DNA of 64,000 bases from Sinomonas sp. ASV322 (GTDB taxonomy: Bacteria > Actinomycetota > Actinomycetes > Actinomycetales > Micrococcaceae): NCBI RefSeq assembly GCF_030908245.1, contig NZ_JAVFJJ010000004.1, positions 340,288 through 404,287 on the forward strand, written 5' to 3'. The position numbers and the translations under genes are program-made. This document shows positions 36,759 through 44,226 of this stretch, piece by piece. The notes under the pieces are model-generated. The model did no database searches. It saw only the letters and a program-made list of their open reading frames with translations, and was not told the origin of the DNA. The number at the start of each line of letters is the position of its first letter. Position 1 is the first letter of the stretch.

Positions 36759-36831
36759 GGGGCTGTGGCGCAGCTGGTAGCGCACCTGCATGGCATGCAG
36801 GGGGTCAGGGGTTCGAATCCCCTCAGCTCCA
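36759..36831 (+). tRNA. tRNA-Ala(GGC), first copy
   Basis: Acceptor GGGGCTG pairs with CAGCTCC. The anticodon arm CCTGC-ATGGCAT-GCAGG gives anticodon GGC. The T arm AGGGG-TTCGAAT-CCCCT is standard. No encoded CCA (ACG follows). Confidence 0.95.
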
Positions 36832-36832
36832 C

Positions 36833-36905
36833 GGGGGTATGGCGCAGTTGGTAGCGCGTCTGCATGGCATGCAGAAGGTCAGGGGTTCGAATCCCCTTAC
36901 CTCCA
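36833..36905 (+). tRNA. tRNA-Ala(GGC), second copy; island insertion site
   Basis: Begins one base after the first copy. Acceptor GGGGGTA pairs with TACCTCC; the anticodon arm TCTGC-ATGGCAT-GCAGA gives anticodon GGC. The acceptor differs from copy one but the D, anticodon and T loops are the same. Its 3' end (36887-36908) is duplicated at 40886-40907. Confidence 0.95.
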
Positions 36906-36908
36906 CCC
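36887..36908 (+). repeat. Left attachment-like repeat in the tRNA-Ala 3' end
   Basis: TCGAA followed by TCCCCTTACCTCCACCC, the T arm, acceptor end and 3 bases beyond. The copy at 40886-40907 differs by one base in 22. This is the usual form of an att core at a tRNA. Confidence 0.85.
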
Positions 36909-36911
36909 GTA

Positions 36912-36942
36912 GAGGCCCGGAATTCCGGGCCTCTTTTCTTTT
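36912..36942 (+). terminator. Terminator directly after the tRNA-Ala pair
   Basis: GAGGCCCGGAA (36912-36922) and TTCCGGGCCTC (36923-36933), a 22-bp palindrome, followed by TTTTCTTTT. It differs from the hairpin that follows the duplicated tRNA end at 40.9 kb, so it was probably brought in by the inserted element. Confidence 0.9.
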
Positions 36943-37141
36943 GTGTGGACGAGACCCAGATTCTGTGGACGAGACTGGCTAGGATCGTCCCCGTACGGCG
37001 CGACCGGAGGGGGACGGATGGCAACGATCAGGCCGCGGGCGCGCGTGGCAGTCTTGCGTGCCGCTTATCTCGATCCGCCCCGCACTCAGGGCGCGCATGC
37101 GCCCCACCGTGCACGGCTGCCTGGGTGATGGGATTGGTATC

Positions 37142-37810
37142 GTGAACCACAAAGATGACCCGGAGCTCCGCGAGGTTGACGGCACAGCGGGCGACTGGCT
37201 CGCCCAGAGACTTCACACATCCGATACTGCGATTGGCCGCGTCGTCCCCTCTGACTATTTCGCCTATGCGCGGGTCTTCCCGCCGGTAGTCGATGGCCGA
37301 GGCAGACGGCATCGGTGGAGCGCCTACGCAGCCGAGGCAGGCTTTGACGTCTCAGCAGGGACGCCGTGGGATGCGATTGCACGAAGGGGAGATCCGGAGT
37401 TCGGAGAGCCGCCCATGGGCTCGTTGGACTTCCTCACAGCTTCGGCACTTGCCGGAGCCGTCTCTCTCCACACGAGCACAGCAGATAGCTGCTTCTTTGC
37501 GTTCTGGGTTGGCTACGCCGGGATCCCAGTGCCGACAATGACGACGGCTGTGTTCCCACCCAGCCGGCGCATGTCCATCTTCCGTGGTTCAGTCTTCAGC
37601 GCTTCAAATTCGATCGGTATGCCCCCAGGCAACCGCCGCGCAGTCCGCTGGTGGCCAGAAGATCACGCATGGTGTGTCGGCGCCGACATCTACTCGCGGT
37701 CAGTGCTCGTAGGCGGCTCCGCAAAGTGTATCGACACAATTCTCTCGAATGCCGAGGTCGAGGCCTACCGAGTAAACGATGAGCTGCGCTCGGAGCTTCA
37801 CGCCCTCTGA
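37142..37810 (+). CDS. Unrecognised protein (island cargo)
   Basis: 222 residues from GTG 37142, preceded by GGTGATGGG; a longer start at ATG 37097 is possible. Soluble, no signal peptide or membrane helix. Visible blocks are DYFAYARVFPPV, a Trp/Arg patch (RRAVRWWPEDHAWCVGADIYS) and a C-terminal GGSAKCIDTILSNAEVEAYRVNDEL. The pattern resembles uncharacterised actinobacterial proteins I have seen without a domain name; no function is assigned. First gene of the island after the tRNA-Ala terminator. Confidence 0.65.
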   Translation: MNHKDDPELREVDGTAGDWLAQRLHTSDTAIGRVVPSDYFAYARVFPPVVDGRGRRHRWSAYAAEAGFDVSAGTPWDAIARRGDPEFGEPPMGSLDFLTASALAGAVSLHTSTADSCFFAFWVGYAGIPVPTMTTAVFPPSRRMSIFRGSVFSASNSIGMPPGNRRAVRWWPEDHAWCVGADIYSRSVLVGGSAKCIDTILSNAEVEAYRVNDELRSELHAL

Positions 37811-37878
37811 CTGTTCGCGGTGCTCGTCTCCCAGCGCTATAGGGGCCGCACGAGACCCCCTTGGCATTGCATAAGCAC

Positions 37879-38130
37879 TCAGGAGGTGCTGGCCCTGGTC
37901 TGGTTGAGTCGGTAGGAGTCGGTGCCGGTTTCGATGTTGGTGCCCTTGAACGTGAGCCGGTCGACAATGGCTGCGCAGAGGCGTGGGTCGGTGAAGGTGC
38001 GGGTCCACTCGGCGAAGCTGGAGTTCGACGCGCTCGCCACGGAGGCCTTCTCCTCGCGCTCGGTGAGGACCTGGAAGACGAGCTCGGCCCCCTCGCCTGT
38101 CCAGTTCCATGTAGCCCAGCTCTTGTCTTA
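37879..38130 (-). pseudogene. istB: Decayed IS21-type istB ATPase, C-terminal fragment
   Basis: The minus strand reads GAELVFQVLTEREEKASVAS then SFAEWTRTFTDPRLCAAIVD and TGTDSYRLNQTRA, the conserved end of IstB-like helper ATPases of IS21 elements. The 5' part including the Walker motifs is absent. The start of the fragment (ELGYMELDRRGG) is in a different frame, so at least two small indels have occurred. No istA or terminal repeat is seen. It marks past transposition in the island. Confidence 0.8.
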
Positions 38131-38226
38131 AGAGTCACCGGTCTCGGAGACGAGTTGGCGGCGCGGGATTGGTTCTACGTCAACACGGCCACCACCGGCT
38201 TGACGCATCCGACCAGGTTCGACGCG

Positions 38227-39192
38227 CTAAGAGGCTTTCGGCCGGTCGAAGCGTACCCCAAGTGGTTTCGACGGCAACGCCGTCAACGCGAGTAAGGAGA
38301 GACCGCCGATGAGCGGAATGGGGACGAGATACAGGAGCACGAACCACCCGCTGAGATTCGCATCATGGAGTCGTCGGACCGTGAGAGCAAGGTGTGGCAC
38401 AATCGTCGCGGCGAACCAAGCAAAGAGCAGGATGCTGACAACTGCCGCTGCCCCTTCGCCGCCGAGCCCAGATCCGAGCAGAACACCCAACGTCCAGACA
38501 ACGAAGTTGACCATCAGCCAGCCCCAGTACTCCTCCCTCCTGGTTCGCCCGGAGAACACCGCGTACTTGGAAACGAAGCGCCCCACCACCCGGTCCTCTC
38601 TCACCAGACGGAACAGTCCCGGCCCAGCCGACTTCGCCGCCGCGGCGTCGCCGCGATTTGGCCGGCTCTGCGAGTGGCCCCTTGCAGTGCCCAAGGCCCG
38701 GTCCGGTACAGGCGCACGAGATGTAGCGATGACCTCAGACGCAGGTGGACCGAAACGCCAGAACGAGAACCAGCCGAACACTGCCCCCACTACCAGCCCG
38801 GCAGCAACGGCGGTCACCCAGGGATCCATTCCCAGTGGGAGCAAGCTGACGAATGCGTAGGTCAAAGCCGCCTGGGACGCGGCAGCCGCCAGACCGATGG
38901 CAGTGGCCCTGACTCCGCGAGGGGCGCCGGTTGGCACGGCCCGACTGGCAAGCCACGCCGCGCCCGCAACCGCCAGGCCCGCTGCACCGCCGGCCGGGAC
39001 GTAGAAGGCAAAAATGAAAAATAGGTTCCAGCTAAGGTAGGCCGCGCTGTAGTGTCCAATCGACTTGCCAATGGCGAGGATTAGAATTCCCGCAATATCG
39101 GCGATGAGCCCGAGGCAAACCAGCCCGCCTCCCAGCTTCCCGGCGTACCATCGCCCCACACAGACCGAGCCAATTGACATCAGTCTCCCCAA
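38227..39192 (-). CDS. DUF805 membrane protein with an N-terminal multi-helix extension
   Basis: 321 residues. The N-terminal half has about four hydrophobic segments (residues 22-42, 48-75, 94-115, 121-147). A linker follows, and then a DUF805 domain (about 208-318: FVSKYAVFSGRTRREEYWGWLMVNF...VRRLHDANLSGWFVLLYLVPIPLIGG). DUF805 proteins are small membrane proteins of unknown role; here the extension roughly doubles the usual size. A start at ATG 39180 (MSIGS) is an alternative. It runs opposite to the other island genes. Confidence 0.8.
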   Translation of the reverse strand: MGRLMSIGSVCVGRWYAGKLGGGLVCLGLIADIAGILILAIGKSIGHYSAAYLSWNLFFIFAFYVPAGGAAGLAVAGAAWLASRAVPTGAPRGVRATAIGLAAAASQAALTYAFVSLLPLGMDPWVTAVAAGLVVGAVFGWFSFWRFGPPASEVIATSRAPVPDRALGTARGHSQSRPNRGDAAAAKSAGPGLFRLVREDRVVGRFVSKYAVFSGRTRREEYWGWLMVNFVVWTLGVLLGSGLGGEGAAAVVSILLFAWFAATIVPHLALTVRRLHDANLSGWFVLLYLVPIPLIGGLSLLALTALPSKPLGVRFDRPKAS

Positions 39193-39743
39193 TCCATCCA
39201 GAACCGCACCGCGAGTTCATCTGGCTGAAGCCCGTCTTAGGAATCTTCGGCATCAGGACCCTACGCAGATACGATACCCAAACGGCCCGCTGACTGATCC
39301 TCGTTGTGACGCTTCGATGTGGATGAACTCTGCTCGTCCATTGTCTGCCGTGACCCCTCGGATTTCCTGAACCGGCCCCTGGGCCGGAACCCCAAGGGGT
39401 GTCTGCCCCCGAGTCGGGGGAGTCAGACTGCTTTTTTCGCCTCTGCGGCTCAACCTTTCGACCCTTTTCAAGAGCATGCTGGGCGGCCTGATCGCAACCA
39501 CTGTCGGCCTGGCCTTCCGCGGCAAGATGCGCTCGTGGTGCTCGCTGGCGGCATCGCCGTGGCCATTGGAGCCTGCGCGTACATCGTTCTGGGAATCGTG
39601 ATGCCTCCGCAAACGCTCAACGTCCAGAGCCCAGTCGTTACTATCACCTGCGCATAACCGAGATCTAACGTCGGGCCGGGTGCCGTAGCCTTGGCTTTCA
39701 AGGCGACCGGCACCCGGCCGGAATATGGGCAGGAAGGGGCGCG
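39193..39743 (+). other. Island intergenic stretch with an orphan terminator
   Basis: No supported gene. A strong plus-strand terminator is at 39401-39437 (GTCTG-CCCCCGA / TCGGGGG-CAGAC then TTTTTT) with no intact plus-strand gene before it. Two overlapping frames at 39477-39657 each encode part of a hydrophobic sequence (MLGGLIATTVGLAFRGK, then ALVVLAGGIAVAIGACAYIV in another frame), so a frameshifted small membrane gene is possible but weak. Confidence 0.45.
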
Positions 39744-40580
39744 TTGACGGGTTTTGGTCTCCGTGTGCTGCGCGAGCGGATATCTACCCTTGATGCCGCC
39801 GCTCAAGGGTCGCCCGTATTCTCCAGACCCGGCGTTCCCCAAGATGTTCTCCGTTTTGTGAGCATCATGGGCTCGATTACCGCCCCCGGCCCGTGGAAGC
39901 TCGGCGGCGAACCGCACGCCTTGCCCGAGGAAGCGGACGCGGCTCTAGCGGAGTCGCGCCTCCTTCGGCGCCTCCGCATATCTGCTCCCCAGACCGTCCT
40001 CGGGCCGCTCGACGCATCGGCGCAGCAGTGGATCGCCACAGGCCGCCCGTCTCATCTCGGCCTCCCGCCTCGGATCGAAACGCCTGCACTCCAGCGTTTC
40101 GATAGAGCTGACGAGCACGGAGCTGCCCGGCCGTCGACCAAGCCGTTTGGGCTCGGCCTCTTTACCTCAACGAGGGCATGGGAACGCTGGAGCATGTGGC
40201 GCGCCTATTTGGAAGTCAACCGCGGATCGTCACTCTTCCCCATGCCTTGGAAGGTCTGGGACCTCGCACCCGACCCTGATGCTCGAGTGCTAGAAATCAC
40301 CGGAGCCACAGCGTGGGCACGCTTCATCCTTGATTACCCCCTCCTTGAGGGTTCCTATCTATACCCAGACTGGGCAAGGGCCGCGCATGATTGGGACGCC
40401 GTCCATATGACAGCCCAAACGGTTGTCGCCTACCAAGGGATCTGGCTCGACGTAGAGGGCAACACAACCATCCCGCCAACCTACTGGGACGTCGAGTCCA
40501 CCCTGTGGCTCAACTGGCGGTTTCGCGGCGCGCGACTGACCGAGGAGATCACCTCTCCCGTCGGGCCTCCCAAGTACTGA
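39744..40580 (+). CDS. Trp-rich unrecognised protein (island cargo)
   Basis: 278 residues from a TTG; the start is uncertain. The last 130 residues hold more than ten tryptophans (ERWSMW, PWKVWDL, DWARAAHDWDAVH, YWDVESTLWLNWRF). The LEITGATAWARFILDYPLLEG...YPDWARAAHDWDAVH block looks like a conserved domain, but I cannot name it. No signal peptide or membrane helix. It is the last gene before the duplicated tRNA end. Confidence 0.6.
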   Translation: MTGFGLRVLRERISTLDAAAQGSPVFSRPGVPQDVLRFVSIMGSITAPGPWKLGGEPHALPEEADAALAESRLLRRLRISAPQTVLGPLDASAQQWIATGRPSHLGLPPRIETPALQRFDRADEHGAARPSTKPFGLGLFTSTRAWERWSMWRAYLEVNRGSSLFPMPWKVWDLAPDPDARVLEITGATAWARFILDYPLLEGSYLYPDWARAAHDWDAVHMTAQTVVAYQGIWLDVEGNTTIPPTYWDVESTLWLNWRFRGARLTEEITSPVGPPKY

Positions 40581-40839
40581 GCGTAGAACCCCTGATGCAT
40601 CGGGATGTCATCTGGGGGTCGCTCCGGACGCCATGTGAGGTCAGCTGCCTGAGGGCATTCCCCGTGAGGGCACGGCCGAGACTGGGTGGTGACTCCCGAT
40701 CCTGGGGTCGGGTGGACGGGCCATGCGCCGACCCGAGATTGGGTGTGCCGGGCTCGTGCCGGTGTGTGCTGTGTGGACGGCGTCCACAGGTCGGGCCGAA
40801 ACGGGCCTGATCAGGGCTGGGCGGACCTAGTGACTTCCG

Positions 40840-40872
40840 CGTGTTTCCGGGGTTTTCGGCGTGTTTCCGGGG
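40840..40872 (+). repeat. Tandem direct repeat next to the att-like site
   Basis: CGTGTTTCCGGGG occurs at 40840-40852 and 40860-40872, a 20-bp period, ending 13 bp before the duplicated tRNA end. The position would suit recombinase arm-type sites, but no integrase is present to support that. Confidence 0.6.
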
Positions 40873-40885
40873 TGGGCGAGGCGGC

Positions 40886-40907
40886 TCGAGTCCCCTTACC
40901 TCCACCC
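40886..40907 (+). repeat. Right attachment-like repeat (duplicated tRNA-Ala 3' end)
   Basis: TCGAG plus TCCCCTTACCTCCACCC, 21 of 22 bases identical to 36887-36908. The upstream half of a tRNA is missing, so this is not a gene. It lies directly before a terminator hairpin, as expected for the displaced original tRNA end. Confidence 0.85.
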
Positions 40908-40916
40908 AAAAGACAG

Positions 40917-40955
40917 GCGATGGGACGGTCGATGAGACGGTCCCATCGCTGTTTG
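40917..40955 (+). terminator. Terminator after the duplicated tRNA end
   Basis: GCGATGGGAC (40917-40926) pairs with GTCCCATCGC (40940-40949), then TGTTTG. It is probably the original terminator of the tRNA-Ala gene, now 4 kb away. The first arm recurs without its partner at 44122-44131. Confidence 0.75.
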
Positions 40956-41214
40956 ACGTGGGAAAACTTCCACTGTTGCCAGTACCTTGGTTGGAGCTTG
41001 TGATTTGGTTTCGACCAGAGTCTGGCTGGAGAAGGAGTCCTCGGTCAACTGTTAGGCGTTCTTGTGTGGGCGCAACCGCGTCTGTGGCGCCGACGGCGAC
41101 CCCCGCACCGGACCTCAAGGACCTCTGGATTTGGTCAGCCGTGGACCATCGATGACCCAGAGGAGTATCCTGGGGCGCTAGTTCCCGCGCGGCAATGGCT
41201 TTCGAGGAGCGGCG

Positions 41215-42336
41215 ATGAACGGGGAATCTCGGAGAGTCACCGGCATCCGTGCCGCCGCGGTCGTCGCGGCCGTCACGATGCTGGCGCTGGCATGGCCCAT
41301 CGGATCTCCCCTTTACGCGCAGGTGTATCCGGGGCCGGACGCCCGTACCGTCAAAGACGCAATCACCGACGCCGGCCTCGACGCCAGGTTCGACTCAGAG
41401 CCGATTACGCAATTTGAAACCGCCACCTTCAGGGCCACCGTCATCTACGCCACGTCTTCACCTAACCTGCCGACGGTCAAGGTGGCATGGAGCAACGAGG
41501 CCACACTCGCGGCGCAGACTGAGGGAACCTTCGATATCAAGCCGACGTCCGCGTCCCGCCAGTTCCTCGATGCCGGCACCCACCGTCCTAGCGGGGGGTA
41601 CGCGCTCACCTGGACGTGGGATGTGACGCCCCTCGTCGCCGGCGCGCAAACACTCATCCTCAAGATCCTTCCCACTGTGGTCGTCGAGGGCCAAGTGGTT
41701 CCCGGACTGCTCAACATCAACAAGCCGATCCCGGTGACCGTCGATGTCAACCCCGTCCAGCACGACTTCGACGAGGTGCTCGCGGCCGCCGCCGCCATGA
41801 AGACGGACGTTCCCGAGGAGATGATCGTCGGTCAGAAGTACGATGTCGGCGCATCCATGTCCTTGGCTGGTCACGCCGAGACGGTGAATGCCGACATCGG
41901 CTTGGCGGCGGGCGAGCACTCCTCTGCCGTGAGGATCGTCGAGGCGTCCCCGACCCCCACCGCAGTACGCTCATCGACCGCATCCGTTCAGCAAAGCATC
42001 ACCCGTCGGTGGATCGTGATCTCGGACGCGCCGGGACAAGTGGACCTCGTCTTCACTGCGACGGTCGAGGGCCAGGCCGCGGCTCAACACCTCAAGCAGA
42101 CAGTACCGAAGATGGCGTCAGCGCGGGCGACCGAACCACCCCCACCGCCCCCTTCGTTCTGGGACATCCTTCAGGTGCCGGTGAAGTACGTCGCGCCTTT
42201 CGTGGGTCTCGCGGTCGGCGTCCTCGCACTGGTGGCGGGATGGAAGAAGCTGAAGGCGGGGAAAGTCACCTCGGACGGCCAGCAGGCCGACGAGAGCGAG
42301 GCCGACGAGCTGGCCGACGGGAGTCAGGACGACTAG
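41215..42336 (+). CDS. Exported protein with C-terminal membrane anchor (island cargo)
   Basis: 373 residues. A signal peptide is clear (about residues 1-37, ending PLYAQ). An all-beta-looking extracellular part of about 260 residues follows, then a Pro run (EPPPPPPSF), a membrane helix (VAPFVGLAVGVLALVAGW) and an acidic cytoplasmic tail. No domain recognised. GAGGAGC precedes the ATG by 4 nt. The next gene starts 5 bp after its stop, so the two probably work together at the cell surface. Confidence 0.75.
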   Translation: MNGESRRVTGIRAAAVVAAVTMLALAWPIGSPLYAQVYPGPDARTVKDAITDAGLDARFDSEPITQFETATFRATVIYATSSPNLPTVKVAWSNEATLAAQTEGTFDIKPTSASRQFLDAGTHRPSGGYALTWTWDVTPLVAGAQTLILKILPTVVVEGQVVPGLLNINKPIPVTVDVNPVQHDFDEVLAAAAAMKTDVPEEMIVGQKYDVGASMSLAGHAETVNADIGLAAGEHSSAVRIVEASPTPTAVRSSTASVQQSITRRWIVISDAPGQVDLVFTATVEGQAAAQHLKQTVPKMASARATEPPPPPPSFWDILQVPVKYVAPFVGLAVGVLALVAGWKKLKAGKVTSDGQQADESEADELADGSQDD

Positions 42337-42341
42337 GCGAC

Positions 42342-43532
42342 GTGACTCCATATCTGCTGCTGGCTGCGCTCGCGTGGGCCGTTGCCTCAAGGGGAGGGAC
42401 CAGCCTGCGGGACCTTGTCGTCGTTCTCGGTCTGCTCGTCGTCGCGCTGATCGCGGGTCGGGCGTGGCCGCGTCGGGGGGTGGTGCTGTGGGCGGCATTC
42501 GCAGCGCTCCTGTGCTGGCTGGTGATCGTCGGCCTACTCCGGACGGGGTGGACCCTTGAGACCGTTCGGGTGCCGCTGCTTGTCGTGATCGCGGCCCTCA
42601 TAGCCCTCGTGGTCGGCCGGATGGGCGCTCGAGAACGAGACACGCTGGTCACCGGACTGATCATTGTGGGATGTCTCCAGTCGATGATCGCGCTCGGGGA
42701 GCTCGCTATGACTCTTTCGACCGAGTTGTCCCTATCGCCTCGTGCCGGCGCGCTGCTCGGCTCCGCCAACGGGCTCGGCATGCTGCTCGTCGTGACCTCC
42801 GTTCTCACCGCGCGCGAGGCCGACCGGCACGGAGGGTGGTTGCCTGTGGCGGCGCTGCTGCTGCAGGCCGTTGCGCTCCTGGCAACCAGCAGTCGCACGG
42901 CCATTCTGATCGCATCCGTCCTTCTCATCGGCTACATCGCTGCCCACGCAGGCTGGAAACGCGCCTTGCTCGGAGCGGCAGGCTTCGCCGCAGCCGCGGC
43001 GGTGGTGGTCTGGCGGACCGCTGGTGGGCAGCACGAGGACCGGCCTGACCTCTGGGGGGAGGCTCTGCGGCGCATTGCCGACCAACCGCTGCTGGGCGAG
43101 GGACCCGCGCCAGCGCCCTTCACCCCCGCGGTCCCCGGCGCGCGGATCACAACTTACGCCCACAACGAGATCCTGCAGTGGGGCGTGGAGTATGGCGTTG
43201 TTGGTGTGGGTCTCGGGCTGCTCGTGGTGATCCTTGCCTTACGATCGACGCGCCGACAGATCGGCGGCGATCTCTGGCTCCGATTCGCTGCGCTCGCCCT
43301 TCTGTCCTCCGGCCTGACAGATTTCACATTACGCATCACGGCACTCGCACTGACCGCCGCCGCCCTCACAGCGCTAGCCGTGACAAGACACGGGCCGACC
43401 ACGTTGGATGCAGGGCATCTGCCTATGAGCGGCGGCTCAATAGGGGGAACGAGACCCGCCTTTTCTCACATTCCTGCTGTGCCGGATAATTCTGGACGCA
43501 CGGGACGGTCGCCCGACGAAACCACCGGCTAG
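42342..43532 (+). CDS. O-antigen ligase / polymerase-like membrane protein
   Basis: 396 residues with about ten membrane segments. A large loop with GEALRRIADQPLLGEGPAP...TTYAHNEILQWGVEYGVVGVGLG matches the Wzy_C (O-antigen ligase) pattern, including the conserved His-Asn 'AHN' and the preceding 'SANGLGMLLV'. Such proteins polymerise or transfer surface glycans. No glycosyltransferase genes adjoin, so its substrate is unknown. GTG start at 42342 is inferred from the 5-bp gap to the previous stop; the ribosome-binding site is weak. Confidence 0.8.
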   Translation: MTPYLLLAALAWAVASRGGTSLRDLVVVLGLLVVALIAGRAWPRRGVVLWAAFAALLCWLVIVGLLRTGWTLETVRVPLLVVIAALIALVVGRMGARERDTLVTGLIIVGCLQSMIALGELAMTLSTELSLSPRAGALLGSANGLGMLLVVTSVLTAREADRHGGWLPVAALLLQAVALLATSSRTAILIASVLLIGYIAAHAGWKRALLGAAGFAAAAAVVVWRTAGGQHEDRPDLWGEALRRIADQPLLGEGPAPAPFTPAVPGARITTYAHNEILQWGVEYGVVGVGLGLLVVILALRSTRRQIGGDLWLRFAALALLSSGLTDFTLRITALALTAAALTALAVTRHGPTTLDAGHLPMSGGSIGGTRPAFSHIPAVPDNSGRTGRSPDETTG

Positions 43533-44226
43533 CGCTGGTCGCGTTGTGCACACATGGTGACATTGTCTTGACACGAGTGTTGTGTCGAGCCTCGTGAAAT
43601 GAGGCCAGGCGAGAGTCGGGGTCCCCTTCGGCCCCGGCCGGTTGTTGGCTGCGAGTCTCCTTCTGCCGTTTGTTGTTAGGTGATGCGCTGGTTCGGTGCA
43701 AATCGTCGGTGGCGAGATGCGGGTTTGGGACCGGCTCATGCGGTTTCAGGCACCGAGCCCGGTGATCTTGGAAAGCCCATCGCGCTTCCCGGAGATCGTC
43801 CCTCGGGGCGGCCACCTTCTCAGGATGGCGGTGTTCGCGAGCTCGGGCCCGGTGAGGCCTGCCCAGCCAGACTGTCCCGATGGGCGGCCTGGCCAGGGTC
43901 GAGCCGGAGCTCGCGGATAAGGGCGGCGAGCACCCACTGTCCCCGGCGCCGGCCGGAGCACGGCATCGATGAATCTTTCTCATTCTCTAACGTATCGGGC
44001 ACTCCAGGCCTGTTCCGCCCCGATTTCGAGTCCTCTCGCGCCTGCGCAAGGGCCACGATCCCAGTGTTTTCAAGGGATCGCTGTTTGGAATAGATTCCCA
44101 GAACGTCCACCGAAGAGACAGGCGATGGGATGCTCCCTCAAGCTGCTTCGCAACGACGGTATTCCGCCGGATTCAGGAGCGCTGAATTCGGGGGATAGCG
44201 GCCGCCAGGCCACCAATCCCTTCGGA
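43533..44226. other. Island end without a supported gene
   Basis: About 690 bp. Frames of up to 186 codons exist on both strands but overlap each other, lack ribosome-binding sites and show no recognisable domain. The segment contains the third copy of the repeat core (44106-44130). It may hold decayed genes. Confidence 0.5.
44106..44130 (+). repeat. Third copy of the tRNA-downstream sequence
   Basis: TCCACC then AGAGACAGGCGATGGGA. It matches 40901-40925 at 22 of 25 positions; the core AGACAGGCGATGGGA is identical. It probably marks the outer end of an older insertion between 40.9 and 44.1 kb. Confidence 0.7.

Noticed and set aside
43423..43983. 186-codon minus-strand frame in the island end
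   Set aside because: It overlaps the O-antigen-ligase gene end and competing plus-strand frames, has no ribosome-binding site, and shows no known domain.
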